A model generated the notes under the pieces. That model ran no database searches and was not told the origin of the DNA. It worked only from the letters and a program-made list of their open reading frames with translations. From Isoetes taiwanensis (Eukaryota; Streptophyta; Lycopodiopsida; Isoetales; Isoetaceae): DNA of 64,000 bases. Below, piece after piece: positions 9,147 to 20,607 of this stretch; positions within the stretch are counted from its first letter, which is position 1; the number at the start of each line of letters is the position of its first letter. Both the position numbers and the translations under genes were made by a program. The DNA is taken from positions 10,119,077-10,183,076 of the forward strand of contig JAJEKV010000039.1 in NCBI GenBank assembly GCA_021234155.1, given 5' to 3'.

Positions 9147-10468
9147 GGGTAAGATACAGGCTTTGGATAAGATTGAATTTTTCGAAGTGGCTTGGTGTTA
9201 AAGTGGTCTGGAAGTGTCCCTTTAGAGGATGGGGGCTTGGCCATTCCGGATTTGGCAATTGCATAGTAAGGTGTTGGTCTCCAAGTTTGTTTGGAGCATT
9301 CTCGCAGATGGAGCATCTTCTCCACAGTGCGGCGTTGTTATTGCAGTCTCTTTGCCATTGTGTGGCGTTTGGGAAGCCGTTTGTGCATGTGGAGTTGCCC
9401 TGGCACTGTTGTATGGTCTCCGGCCTTTTCCACATGCATCCCCTTTTCTCACGGGGGGTGTTGTTATGGCTTGGGATCATGTGCGTGTGCTCTTCCGGCT
9501 AGATTATGCCTCGGTTTATCACCACTCTTCTCCTTTCCCCGTGGGTTCCTCTACCCCTAGCAGCAAGACTTGCCCTTGGGCGCCACCGTGCATGCTCTGA
9601 CGCCTTCGCTTGGAGGCGAAGCAGCTTTGTTGCTCACCTTGGAGGATTGGTATTGGGGTGGTCAGCTAGCTTCGTGGGAGTTCTTTCGAGCTCGCTTTTG
9701 CCTGAGGGGTAGTGACCGGGCTGGCGAGGAGTATTCCGCTGCACATACCTATAGTCCCTCAGGATGATGTGGTGGTGCAGGTTTGGAAGATTCATCCGGA
9801 CTGTGTCTTCTTGTTTTGTGCGGTCTTGTTACGGGTGCCGGGCTATTCATGACACTTTGCCCCTTCGTGCAAGTGGTCTCTGCAGCTTCCGGGTTCTCGA
9901 TGGCGCTCGGTTTGGACGTGGACATGGAGCTCACTTTCCCCACCGAAGGTTTGGGTGCTTCTGTGGCAGGTGGTGCACCGTTGTATCAGGGCGAATGCCC
10001 TTGTGAGTCAGTTTAGGCCGGGTGTGAGCCCTCTCTGCCCTTGTTGTGGCCTTCATTGTGAGACTGTGGAGCATTGTCTAGTTCCAGATAGATCTTTTTG
10101 ATCTTCCAAGCTCCCCCATTTCTATTTTGTAGGGGAATGGAGGACCAACCTCCGTTTCCACCTACATTGACTATTTGTATAGTCCAGCGTTGACATTTCA
10201 CCCAATTTTTGCTCAAATGAATAAAAGGATTGCATTTCACATGGCAAAGTCTTGGCTAATATGGAGTGTATGGAAGCGAAGGCGAAGAAAGGTCTTTTAT
10301 GATAAGCGTATTTCTTCTCAGGTGGTGCTTCAAGAAATTCGTAAGAAGTTGTATAATTGCTTTCAGATCTCCAATTGGCCTGATCGTATTAAAATTCCAA
10401 TATGGAGTGATCATCTAAAAGTGATTGATGCTTCAGGGACATTTCTTACTTCTGGAAGTACTTTGTAA
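9147..10468 (+). pseudogene. LINE-B C-terminal domain with zf-RVT finger, fragmentary
   Basis: Thumb and C-terminal sequence is readable only in pieces: GLAIPDLAIA near 9240 and, near 9990-10080, ANALVSQFRPGVSPLCPCCG followed by a His-Cys pair, which is a zf-RVT zinc finger. From 10175 the frame MNKRIAFHMAKSWLIWSVWK and RRRRKVFYDKRIS runs to 10468 and corresponds to the region after the finger in plant LINEs. Numerous stops separate the pieces. Confidence 0.6.
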
Positions 10469-10520
10469 TATTTTGAGTGTATAATATGAAGTAAAACACG
10501 TTCTCCCAAAAAAAAAAAAC

Positions 10521-12233
10521 AACACCTTGTTTTTAATAGTTGAAAATTCAATACTTTAACGAAACAAAAATAGAAAAAAAATAGAGTGAAAAGTAGATGT
10601 AGCCTCCTTTGAAAAGGCAAATAAAGTTCAAAATTTATTCGCAGGGGTGGTAATACATACCCCATGTTATTTTTAACACAAATTTCTACCCAAATTTCAT
10701 TGGCACATCCACACGTACCTCATATTATAAAATCCAAGTCAAATCTATCTAATAGACGGCAACAACGTATTACAGCCAAGAAAGAACTTTTGAACAACAT
10801 ATGCAACAATGACATGGGATTTGATACCCCAAAAGTGGGTCTATGCATGTGCTTGTTCTGCACTTTCAGTAGCACTGCGAAGGAAAAAGACTGGAAACGA
10901 AACTACGATCTCATGTTCTATCACTAGTTCTTTGATATCTCTTTCAAAAGATACTCTTACTCTTTGTAACTCATGAGTTTAGATCTATCTCATGTTTCTC
11001 CTCTCTTCTAATTTTAAATTTGGAGAGGGAGAAACATTCTTTCTGACTATGTCTTCTAGAAGGTTTCACATCTCTTACTTGTCAGGGTTAATACTTTTCC
11101 TTCAAAAGAGTTTCCTTTTTTGTAACACCACTTTTATCCATATTAATATACACTAGTAAACGTGTGCTCGGCGATGCCGAGCTAATGTCTTGGCTTGCGT
11201 CCTTTCTTGGCATTTAACGTCCATATGTTTGCAACTTCTGTGAACATCACAGGTTGATGCTTGTAAGAATGGACATGATATTTGCGTATGTAAACTTATG
11301 TGTTGTCAAAATTGTACATGACAGTATCATTAATGCATTAACTTTGCATTTAAAGTAGGGATTTTAAATAGTAAACGGGTGCATAGCATTTTCGCGCATA
11401 AATAAAGGCGCCTTCAATGTCAAACTTGATTCCTTGAAGGAGTTGCTACCATTCATGACTCAAAAATATCTATATATTGAGATGAATCAACATACAATAG
11501 ATCAATCCTTGGAAATATCTAAATTATAATGCAGACCTTAAAAACTATTAATACAATGTAAGAAGAAGTACTTGCCTCACCATGTTCAATTTGCGAAGAT
11601 AAACATGCATTTGCAATGAAACATGCCATAACCTTTTTGTGGAATTACAATTGTGAAAGGAAAATGACCAACTCATTGCAGCATTATTTCAAGAATATAA
11701 TAAATTAGGAAATGAATTGACTTGATATATTACATGTGCCACATAGGGTAACATAATTTTGATATGTATTAACGTTTGTATTTTTTTCCAAGCTAGGAAG
11801 TTTATCACATACTTCCCCATTACCTCTATCTCTATTGTGTTATCATCATCAAAATGCCATTATTTAAAATGGGCCTAATCTTTACTATATTGACGAAGTG
11901 ACAAAATTACGACAAATGCAAAGAATGCTAGCTAAAAATATGATATGGAACCTTTTCGTGTCTTGTCTCCAATCATTCAAGGTGCATGACAATAAAGCAC
12001 ATTTACAAAAAATTAAATTGACCATGAAGTAAATTGCGTGTTTGTATGTGTGGATGGTTGCCATCCATGTATTATTATATGGTAAGTGGTACGTTAATAG
12101 CAACAAAACAAAGAAGAGAAGAACTCAACAATACTTCACCTTGGAGTAAGACTAGCATAATTGGAATCCTGCTGTAGAGCATAGAGTAAATGGAGGCTTG
12201 AGCATGTAGCGTAAAAGTGGAAAAGCGGAAATA
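10521..12233. other. Non-coding stretch, AT-rich
   Basis: No convincing gene. The Helitron-type end at 11153-11182 is listed separately. Short open frames here lack coding character. Confidence 0.5.
11153..11182 (-). mobile_element. Helitron-type 3' terminus (hairpin + CTAG)
   Basis: On the minus strand a perfect stem GCTCGGC-atc-GCCGAGC (11166-11182) is followed after 9 bases by CTAG (11153-11156) and then T. This matches the known layout of Helitron 3' ends: short hairpin about 10 nt before CTRR, inserted before a T. The body would extend to the right of 11182; its 5' TC end was not found. Confidence 0.5.
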
Positions 12234-12955
12234 TGGGATTTCAGCCTGAAACGCACCCTATTCCGTGTGCTTGTACAGACAGTTTTGTTATACGAATGCG
12301 AAGTATGGGGTCCAGAATTATTAGCAGATTTTTGGAAAAAGTCGAGAAAGTACAGAAAAAGTTTTTGAGAACTGAGTTGGGAACTAAGGCTCAAATCCCA
12401 TATGATATGTTACTTGTAGAATGTGATATGATGCCATTAGAAACCGAGGCTCTATGCTGGACGCTTACATACCTTTGTAAGGTACGATTTACCAAGACTG
12501 GCTTTAGAAGAGACAAGAAATAGAGGTTGGTATGCAGATATTGTAGAGTGGATGAGGACATGAGAATTGATCAAATATTAGGGAATGGGTCATGACCATC
12601 TCACTAAAAGGAATTGGAGAGTCCCAGAAACAAAAAAGGAGTTTTACAGAATATATATAAACTCTACACTCCGAGAGACCAAGCATTTTAAGGAAGGTAT
12701 ATCTTTGAGCACGAGGTATATGATAAATAGGATGCGGCTTATCTCCCATAGACTTGGGGTGGAAATAGGGCATTGGAGTAATAATCCTCATGCATTGAGG
12801 TTTTGCTTATTGTGCAATCTACAGGAAGTTGAAGATGACTTACATGTCCTCATAAGACGTCCTTTATATGGGGGGATTCGACCCAAGCATGGTATACACT
12901 CAAGTTCTTTGTTAGAATTTTTTGAATTGCCTGGGCATCGCATTGGAAAGAATAG
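12234..12955 (+). pseudogene. LINE RT C-terminal fragment (same clade as the 51-59 kb LINE)
   Basis: Two open frames show the region after the RT palm. Near 12287 ECEVWGPELLADFWKK occurs out of frame with VEKVQKKFLRTELGTKAQIP, the same arrangement as VEWGPMVSLMTYNDFK and FGVKSTVPYQILLQETGLLP near 58.1 kb. The second frame (12585-12959) contains a cysteine pair (FCLLCNLQEVEDDLHVL) with the spacing of the LINE zinc finger. At least two frameshifts separate the parts, and neither a poly(A) nor a microsatellite tail follows. Confidence 0.55.
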
Positions 12956-13089
12956 TTAATGTCAAATATTCTACCTAGAAAATTATTTTAGGTTCAGAGA
13001 AGTGAGAAGTATTATATTTACATAGATCAAAATACAACAGTCAAATTCAATGGTTAATTTTCTAGGTTGAAACACAATAGTCGAATGCA
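12951..13089 (+). repeat. 139-bp direct repeat, copy 1
   Basis: Nearly identical (a handful of differences by eye) to 16612-16750, in the same orientation, 3661 bp apart. It begins AATAGTTAATGTCAAATATT and ends CACAATAGTCGAATGCA. It contains an internal inverted motif, TAGAAAATTA / TAATTTTCTA. TRIM-like terminal repeats or a transposed flank are both possible. Confidence 0.85.
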
Positions 13090-13996
13090 ATGGTCAGATA
13101 TTTATTGAAATATATATTTAGTCGAATAGCTACTTATATGCCAAATTTGAACTCAAAATTGATCTCCTTTCAAAAGTTGTTGTTTTTATATCACAACTGA
13201 TGTCTGGGAACTAGTACTGGTTCTAGAAGGCAGAAGACAGTTTTGACCCTATCATGTTTGAATTGCTCTATCTTCCTTCAAGACTTCGAATTGAGATGCA
13301 GTTTTTTATGCCTTGCTCTATATCTCGTATAGAAAAATAATAGTATAACAAAAGAAATAAAAAAAAAAAAAATCGTCAAGACAATTTTACTTTGTGTGAA
13401 CATGAAGCTTTTGGTTCTTGACCCCTTTAGGTTTGCTTGAGTATAACTCACAAGAATAGAAGTTGATACATTTTTGTGTATTTTTCATGTGAAGCATGAC
13501 TGCCATATGAAATCCTAGAAAGGATTTGGCTAGTTTTTGTGTCCTTTAATGGTCCATCACGGGATAGATATAGTGTTAAAGAATGCAGATTCAAAGAGGA
13601 AAGGGTTGCTTGATTTGGGCAAGAAATTAGTAAAGACAGAAAGAGAGCTGCTTCAACAGTAAATAAATTGAATGTATGGACAACATTCTCTAATCTGAAT
13701 GTTATATTGCAAAAACATACCTTCAGTACTGATGACAAAGTACAATTCAAGGAGGTTGTGACGAGATTTATAGATGCATATATCATGGCATGGGGTGAAA
13801 GTGAGGACACACACTATATCCACATATTATGTGCCCATAGCCTTTGATTTATGAAAGCGTATGGAAGCCTTCGAGTATGGAATACTCAAGATATGGAAAA
13901 GTCGCATAAACAAACTAAATCGGTATTTCATCGTGCTACACAAAGAGATGGGTCTTCCTCCATGTCGAAGCCACTCTATCAACTTGGAACATGGTT

Positions 13997-14623
13997 TTAG
14001 AGAAGGTTATTGGCAAGATAAGAGAAAAATATTAGAAGATGAGCCACCTCGCCTTTGGACAATGCACTACGAGAAACTGCCTCAAGCAACAATCGCCTTG
14101 TAATAAGAGGATGGGTGTTTTTCTGCATAATAAACAAAGAGTATGTCAGAGGAGTCATACCAAATTTTCTCGGTGAAAGAGCCTTCACTGAGAAGTCAGA
14201 GCTTTCTTGTACACAATAGACTAAGTGGTGTTTCAATTCAAAGTAATTGATTCTAAAGGGGATGCAGTGATGTCTTTTCTTCATACTCATTGATGCCCAA
14301 ATCTCTTTATTTCCATCACTGTCTAAATTCAGAGCACTTTGGCAATATTTAGGCATAACAGAATACATAAGAAATTGAAATTTAGATAAAAGCAACCAAT
14401 ATAGTTGCCTTGTAGATTGGCATATTTCACATGTGCAATTGCAGGATTGTATGTGCACACTGCTAAGGCGATTCAAACCATCTAAGAGCATTTGAAAATT
14501 GACGTGATGTATGAAACAATATGAGCTCAATTGCTTCAGTCTACTATATATCATGGTGAGTTTCTCAAATGTTGTTTCAGCAATTTCAATTTCTGGATCT
14601 TGGTCTTTGAATTGAAGGAACAT
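13997..14623 (-). CDS. Unidentified 208-codon ORF
   Basis: This is the longest anonymous open frame in the interval. It begins MFLQFKDQDPEIEIAETTFE and is Leu- and Ser-rich with several cysteines (SCNCTCEICQ near residue 60). No family is recognised, and composition does not clearly separate it from chance. It lies between the 139-bp direct repeats. It could be an exon of a decayed gene or simply non-coding. Confidence 0.2.
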   Translation of the reverse strand: MFLQFKDQDPEIEIAETTFEKLTMIYSRLKQLSSYCFIHHVNFQMLLDGLNRLSSVHIQSCNCTCEICQSTRQLYWLLLSKFQFLMYSVMPKYCQSALNLDSDGNKEIWASMSMKKRHHCIPFRINYFELKHHLVYCVQESSDFSVKALSPRKFGMTPLTYSLFIMQKNTHPLITRRLLLEAVSRSALSKGEVAHLLIFFSYLANNLL

Positions 14624-14769
14624 TTGTGATTACAAAACTAATAAAGAGTAGTGAATACGCATGTACAATGAAATAAGAAAGTAAGTAAATGTTTCTTGAG
14701 TACTGCAACAATTGAAAAACAAGGAGCCAAAATTGTCAATATACATTCAACTACAATATTGGAGCTCTC

Positions 14770-15190
14770 CATACAACTGTGACTATTGAATGAAACTGTA
14801 ACTAACTGTTACTAACCTGTAACTGCAACTATTGGAACTATACATGTGACTGCAACTGCCAACTAACCTGCAACTATAAGAGTAAGCAATTGTGACTACA
14901 ATTGCCTACCAACCTACAAATGTAACCATAACATCAAAATCAAGTACATCAGATGGAACACTAGCTACAATTGTAACTATGTAAGTTGCATACGCATATA
15001 ATGATCAACAAAGGCACTTGTAGTTGTAGCATCAAGTGCAACTGCAACCATCTAAGTTGTATGCGTAGTTAATTACTATATAACAAAGGCAATTATAGTT
15101 GCACATCATCTATCCAAATTAAGTCTATAGCTAATAATCATAATATTGGAACACAATTATAGCAACAACATCAATTGCAACTGCGGAAAA
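14770..15190. repeat. ACT/AACTG-rich low-complexity block
   Basis: Irregular repetition of AACTGTAACT, AACTGCAACT and AACCTGCAACTA over about 420 bp. It includes a diverged duplication around TAAGTTGCATACGCAT (about 14980) and TAAGTTGTATGCGTAG (about 15050), each followed by AACAAAGGCA. Confidence 0.6.
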
Positions 15191-16611
15191 TGATATTAGT
15201 TGTGCCAAACTTTCATAAAAGTCGTAACAGAAAGAATAAATATATGACCAAAAGAAAATATCAATTCCTATTAAGGAGAAAGAACTTGAACCTGAATATG
15301 TTTTGAATAATATGTTGCATATTCCTCTTTGACATTCCTTTGCAACCTAGTCAGTTTCACATCCTTTATATTAGAAGAGAACCTTTTATTTGTATCACAG
15401 GAACTTACTCAATAACATGATTATCAAATGAGTCAAACCTAGTAGATCTTCTAAAAAAGAGCCATTCTCCTTTATTGACCTCAACCTCTTTGTATTTATC
15501 CATAGATGCTCAAATACATCTAGGATGGACTCCAAAAGCTTTTCCCAGACCCATCTTATTGGACAATAGACGTAGCAAGCACACCTCTTCCTGCAGCCAT
15601 AGAATATAGACTTGTAGATGATTCTACGATCTGAATGGTTTCTAGAAACAAATGGTTGTTAACCTCTACATCCTTAAATTGATCACCAAGAACATCTTGA
15701 TTTCTTTGTGCTTTAGGATATATTTTAATACTTCCATTTTCTCATCCATTATTCATTTGATAAACTTGCCTTTTAAAAGAGACGACCAAATTAGCTGCAA
15801 TCTTACTACTTTTGACATTGGCATTACTCATGACCTCTTGCATAAAAGCATTTTTCCCGTCTTTGCTACTCTTCCTTTGTCTTTCATTCTTCTCAGTTGC
15901 TTGCTTGGTTGTCCTCTTCTTCATGCCAGCAGAATCTCTTTGCTCTGATTCTTTTATCCTGATTGTCCATAAAATCTGGACATAATGGTCCCTGCAGATA
16001 GAATGGTCTACATGACGTCAATTAGCCCATAATTTATGGTAACACTATTTGATACATTGCATGTCCTTACAGATGAATTTAGAAATTACAAAAGATATCT
16101 CAAATGCACATATGCATGTTCTCATCATAATAGGATTAATAGGATTTTGAAGAAGCGAAGACCACAAAGCTCTTTGACAGAAAAGGAATCACTGGGAATG
16201 AAATAAGATGGCGGTTAAAATCTCCTAACACATCACCATTGAGTTGATTTAGAAGGGGCCTTTATAATATTGGATTAGATAATCCCATACATTGCTATTA
16301 TAGCTTATCTTACTAATGACACATTACAGATAGAGGTACAAAACTGCTCAAATTCGGATTGTTGTTATGTTACAGACAATTGTAGTTGTTCAAAGGTATG
16401 TAAGTTGAATATAGACAGTCCAAAGGTATGTAATTTGAATACATACAATCCAAGTGCATGTATCTGAAAGCACAACGATTCCTTTCCCTAAAAGTGTCCA
16501 TGTTCTTATTAAATTATTTTATTATCACGATGCTTTAAAACTTCAGTTCATTGCAGCAAATTCTTCCTCCATATTTATTTTACCTGTGGTAGTCCCACTT
16601 ACTATGTGAGA

Positions 16612-16750
16612 AATAGTTAATGTCAAATATTTTACGTAGAAAATTATTTTAGGTTCAGAGAAGTGAGAAGTATTATATTTATGTAGATCAAAATACAATA
16701 GTCAAATTCAATGGTTAATTTTCTAGGTTGAAACACAATAGTCGAATGCA
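16612..16750 (+). repeat. 139-bp direct repeat, copy 2
   Basis: Second copy of 12951-13089, same orientation. The sequences part company immediately after TCGAATGCA at 16750, where this copy runs into GGGTTGAATC and then the 32-bp tandem repeat. Confidence 0.85.
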
Positions 16751-16786
16751 GGGTTGAATCAGAATAAACATACATATTGTTTATCC

Positions 16787-16874
16787 GGCGCTTTGTCGGA
16801 TCCATGGCGATAGGGTATGGCGCTTTGCCGGATCCATGGCGCTAGGGTATGGCGCTTTGCCGGATCCATGGCCG
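16787..16874 (+). repeat. 32-bp tandem repeat, about 2.7 copies
   Basis: Units start at 16787, 16819 and 16851 with consensus beginning GGCGCTTTGCCGGATCCATG. The last unit runs into the ATG of the DUF1218-like frame, so each unit repeats a GGATCCATGGC start-codon context. Confidence 0.85.
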
Positions 16875-17071
16875 CCATGAAGAGACAAGGTATATCCATA
16901 ATCTTTCTTAGCTTATCGGCTATCTTCTACATCATGGCCATAGGCCTTGCATTTGGTGCTGAGTCTCGCTGGAGCACGGTTGTGGTACAGCACGGTAAAT
17001 CCCTTTCCTATTGCATATACAGCAAGGGTGGAGCCACAACTCTGGCAATTGTTGCATTTGCCCATCTCTGA
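16868..17071 (+). pseudogene. Possible DUF1218-like membrane-protein fragment
   Basis: An open frame of 67 residues starts MAAMKRQGISIIFLSLSAI, with one strong membrane segment (about residues 9-30) and a CIYSKGGATTLAIVAFAHL end that resembles the Cys and second helix of plant DUF1218 proteins. The family is usually about 150-200 residues with four helices, so this would be only the first third. TGA at 17069 is followed at once by an unrelated gene fragment. The assignment rests on pattern only. Confidence 0.3.
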
Positions 17072-17360
17072 AAAACCGAGAGGAAGGATGATAGAAATCG
17101 AGAGCGTGGCCATGATAAAGATGACAGAAGAGAAGATGGTAGGCAGCAGGACTCTAAACAGCAGAAAGGTGAAGATGGTTTGCAAGAAGCCGATGGTGGA
17201 TTTCCTCCAATATCTGCCGAATATGAGGAAATGATGAAGAAAATGGGCATTCCCATGAATTTCAATACCAATAAGGGCAAGTACGTTCCAGGTACTAATC
17301 ACAGTGCTGTGAAGCTGACAACTAAAAGACAACCCAGGCAGTATATGAACCGAAGGGGGG
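17072..17360 (+). pseudogene. U4/U6.U5 snRNP 27-kDa protein (SNRNP27) fragment, intronless
   Basis: SNRNP27 is a small spliceosomal tri-snRNP protein with an RS/RD-rich N-terminus and a conserved C-terminal domain. Seen: a charged region (ERKDDRNRERGHDKDDRRED), then EYEEMMKKMGIPMNF, NTNKGKYVPG and TKRQPRQYMNRRG, the core of that domain. In the family RRGG is followed by FNRPL; here a run of six G's at 17355-17360 puts the end in the wrong frame and the expected ending is not seen in any frame. There is no start codon of its own. LINE-C ends 70 bp further on. Confidence 0.7.
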
Positions 17361-17709
17361 AAGTTTTCCTAACAAATCTTGGCAGTTTAACTTCAAATTC
17401 AGTTTAAACAGAGATGCTCATGCCAAAGTTTTTTTTTTTTTTTTATGGTAAGATGTATGTATATATTAAAAATTAGAAAGTATATACAATAGGGCCCCAC
17501 TTAGAGGGAAATACAGTTAATATGGGAATCCTAGTACCAGAACGGAAGAGGGCATCCACTCGTCTTCCCCACTAAAGGATACTATAAGGAAAGTCTTCTT
17601 TCTTCACCAGAACGTGGGTACTATAGAGGGAGCCAGCTCCATATCAGTACAGGGACCACCAATTATCGACTACAGAAAAGCTACCAGCTTCATATCCAGA
17701 AGATCTTAC

Positions 17710-19095
17710 TTACTCGTTATCGACCCAATGGCACTTGAAGTATGAATAGAACCCTACCAAGGTTCCCACTTTGTCAAGTCCTTTGTTATATTTCATGCCT
17801 TTCTTCCTATGATGAGATAAAGCCATCAGAGCGACCTCCATGTTGAAGGAGTTTTTTAACTTCTCTATGGAGATCCTTTGGCCACCTAAGGCCACATCGC
17901 AACGATGCTTCCAGATAACCCAAAGTGTCAGATTCACCAAAGAGGCTTCGATACAGCAGCGATCCGTGATGAGAACCAGATCTGGCCAGACCAGTTGGCT
18001 TAACATAATACCAATAATAGGACACACCCACTGCCAAAATTCAGCAATCCGAGGACAGAAGAAGAGATGCTCTATGGATTCAGCAACCTGACAGCCCAAT
18101 GGACACCTGTCATCCACCAACATACCCTTATTAAACAACCTTTCCTTGGTACTTAATCCACCTTGAAGGGCTAACCATCTGAAAAACTGAATCTTCCTAG
18201 AACAGATTGACTTCCAGGAGTTTGACAGTAGGGTTTTGGTGTCTGCCAGACTAACCCCAAGCCTTACCTCAGCTATCAAGGGGGTATCCTGGCATAAATC
18301 CCTATAAATCCTCTTCACACTATATTGATTCTGCCCATCATATAGCCAACCCTCCTGTGACCCCACAATACCTGTGAGATTGATGGTATTCCTTAGGATT
18401 TCCTTCAAGACTTTACGGTCTCCTTCCCCTGGATTCGTGATTATTGCTTTGAATGCAGTCCAGCTTATCCATCTGCCATTAACCCAGAGGTGTTGCAACA
18501 AAGTAATTCCGCACCCTTTCCATTTAACAAAGATACGAGGGTGTGAAAGGGCCAAGGGAAGCCCTTCCCTTTCCCAGATCCCGGTGTTCCAAAATAAACT
18601 AAAGCTACCCGCATCCCTAGGGGGATCCATAGGAGAGAAGAGATGCTGCACCTGTATCCAAGCATGAAGAATTTTCCGCATAATAGGAGATGTACCAGGA
18701 GCCACTTTGAAGTTGTATAACAGAGCGCCCAGCTCATCCCTAGGGAGAGATGGTTTGCCAAGGAGCTTGCCTTGCTTCAACCAATAAGAAACAAATCTAA
18801 GAGCAGGGGATGACTCACCTTGCAGAGTACGCCCGCATCTAATTTGGTCGCCAGAGCACTGGGCTTGTAAGAAGGGATCCCATGTTCCCCAATCCACCAT
18901 CTTTTTTGTCACGACAGAGTTCACCCCAGCCCACCTTCGCCATACCCCCCCATATAAATTTCCGGATGATAACTTGTATTTGGTTATACACCCCGCAACC
19001 ATAACTGAAGAGTAATAAATATGAGAAGCAAAGAAGCACCGTGATTTGTAAATCAGAACTTGTTGTAGATAGGGACTTTGTAGACCACAGACCAA
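17710..19095 (-). pseudogene. LINE-C ORF2 C-terminal domain with zf-RVT finger
   Basis: The frame is open for 461 codons. The genuine portion covers roughly the last 380 residues: thumb (LGKPSLPRDELGALL, HAWIQVQHLFSP, WEREGLPLALSHPRIFVKW) and a zf-RVT finger, DDRCPLGCQVAESIEHLFFC, followed by NLTLWVIWKHRCDVALGGQR, a standard LINE ending. It overlaps the RT frame at 18839-19095 in another register, marking one frameshift near 18.9-19.0 kb. Confidence 0.8.
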
Positions 19096-20208
19096 CCTTC
19101 TTTCTTAGTTTGTCAAGTATAGAGGCCCAGAGTCCTTTAAGGCTGTCTGACAACACCAAGGGAAGACCCAGAAGTTTAACTGATTCTCTGACAGAGATGA
19201 CAGGAAAACCCAAATCCCTGACTCGAGGATCGATGTTGCTTTCTGTGGGCCATAGAACAGAGCATTTATTGGCATTGAGACCAATTCCAGAAATAACCTC
19301 AAAAGACAACAAGATCTCTCGGAATGAGAGAAAGCTGTCGTCATCATATCTGAGAAACATAAAGGTGTCGTCAGCATACTGCATGATTGTCAGTTTATCC
19401 GTACCTTCTAGGAAGGTTAAACCTTCTAAGTGCCCCTCAGCCTCTTTGAGATGAACTATTCTAGTTAAAAGGTTTGCCATGATGAGAAACAGATAAGGAG
19501 CAAGGGGGCAACCTTGCCTTATACCTTTTTTGAGGTTAAAAAGACCAGAGGGTTGGCCATTGATCAGAACCGAGGCTGAGGCAAGGCTGTTCATCCCAAG
19601 AGCTAGACGAATGAATTGAGCGTCAAATCCCATGTAACCCATCACTACATGTAAGCCTGCCCATCTGAGGGAATCATACGCCTTTCTGAAATCCATCTTA
19701 ATCAAAACACACTTTTGTTTTGAGGCCTGACACCAGTGTAACCCTTCCCTGGCTGCAAGATAATTATCCAGAATATATCTGCCAGGCAAGAAGGCTGATT
19801 GCTCAGTCCCAATGAGCCTATTAAGTATGGGTTTCAAGCGATTGGCAATAATCTTCATAATCACTTTGTAGATGGCATTGGTAAGGGCAATAGGTCTCCA
19901 TTCACTTAAGGTTAGAGGCCTGGGGACCTTGGGGACAAGCGTGATAAAACCTGCTGCAAGGGTAGGATGTAGAGAACATGAGGCCCAAGCACCACAAACT
20001 GCTTTAGTAAAATCCTCCCCAAGGACATCCCAGAATTCGACAAAGAATTCGGGGGGGAGGGGGGAGGAACCATCTGGACCAGGAGATTTTCCAATGGCTA
20101 GAGAGCATAGAGTCCTGTAGATCTCATCCTTCTCTAAATTATGGAGTAACTGTCTATTTTCAGCAGCGTTAACCCTCTCGCCCCAATCAATATTATTCAG
20201 CCAGGAGT
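18839..20208 (-). pseudogene. LINE-C ORF2 reverse transcriptase
   Basis: All core motifs are visible. Fingers: AIGKSPGPDGSSPLPPEFF (near 20050) and LSEWRPIALTNAIYK. Then QSAFLPGRYILDN; motif A LIKMDFRKAYDSLRW; motif B GIRQGCPLAPYLFLIMANLL; motif C IMQYADDTFMFLR with the catalytic YADD; then GLNANKCSVLWP. From 19864 downward the frame is open. Above it the fingers are open in the same frame into a C-rich run near 20055, and a frame change against the linker lies near 20215. Confidence 0.9.
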
Positions 20209-20577
20209 TTAGCCGAAGATGGAACGAGGGGGGAAGGGTTGTTTTTCAAAACTTCCTCGTATAAAGGACCTGATTTCATGTGGATCTTCAACTATGTTGA
20301 GGTTATCATCTTTCACCGTTAAAATACTATTTTCTGCTAGTCTAGCCCCAGCCATCCTAAAGAAGCACTTAGAATTTTCATGGTCTAGTTCAGCGTACCA
20401 TTTAGTTTTAGAACGAACTGCCGCTCCTCTGGCCTCCTCCTCCTCTATTGCCTTGGCTTTACCTTCAAGCATCTCCTCAGTGTTTTGTTTGGCCACGCTG
20501 TGCGGGTCCAGTAGCAGCTCCTGCTTGACCTCTCTCAGAAGATTATAGACTGCTTCCTTTTCCTTTTTAAACTCCAT
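20209..20577 (-). pseudogene. LINE-C ORF2 EN-RT linker
   Basis: A 122-codon helical, charged segment (MEFKKEKEAVYNLLREVKQE) contains KTKWYAELDHENSKCFFRMA, the usual signature between endonuclease and RT in plant LINEs. It is offset by one frame from both the endonuclease upstream and the RT downstream. Confidence 0.75.
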
Positions 20578-20607
20578 CGCTCGGTTCCTGCCCCAACCCT
20601 TTACCCA

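Larger units (their letters stand above)
5257..10520 (+). mobile_element. Decayed L1-like LINE (LINE-B), near full length
   Basis: In order: ORF1 gag-like region, endonuclease, linker, reverse transcriptase, zinc-finger C-terminus, short AT-rich tail and a poly(A) run (10508-10520). Every coding part is interrupted by stops or frameshifts. It is GC-rich to about 10.08 kb and AT-rich after that, so the last 430 bp could belong to a second, nested LINE end. No target duplication was found and the 5' boundary is uncertain. Confidence 0.8.
13090..16611. other. Segment between the 139-bp direct repeats
   Basis: No recognisable gene. Holds an A-tract (about 13359-13372), one long anonymous ORF (13997-14623 minus) and an ACT-rich low-complexity block (14770-15190), both listed separately. 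AT-rich, with no retroelement domain. Confidence 0.5.
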
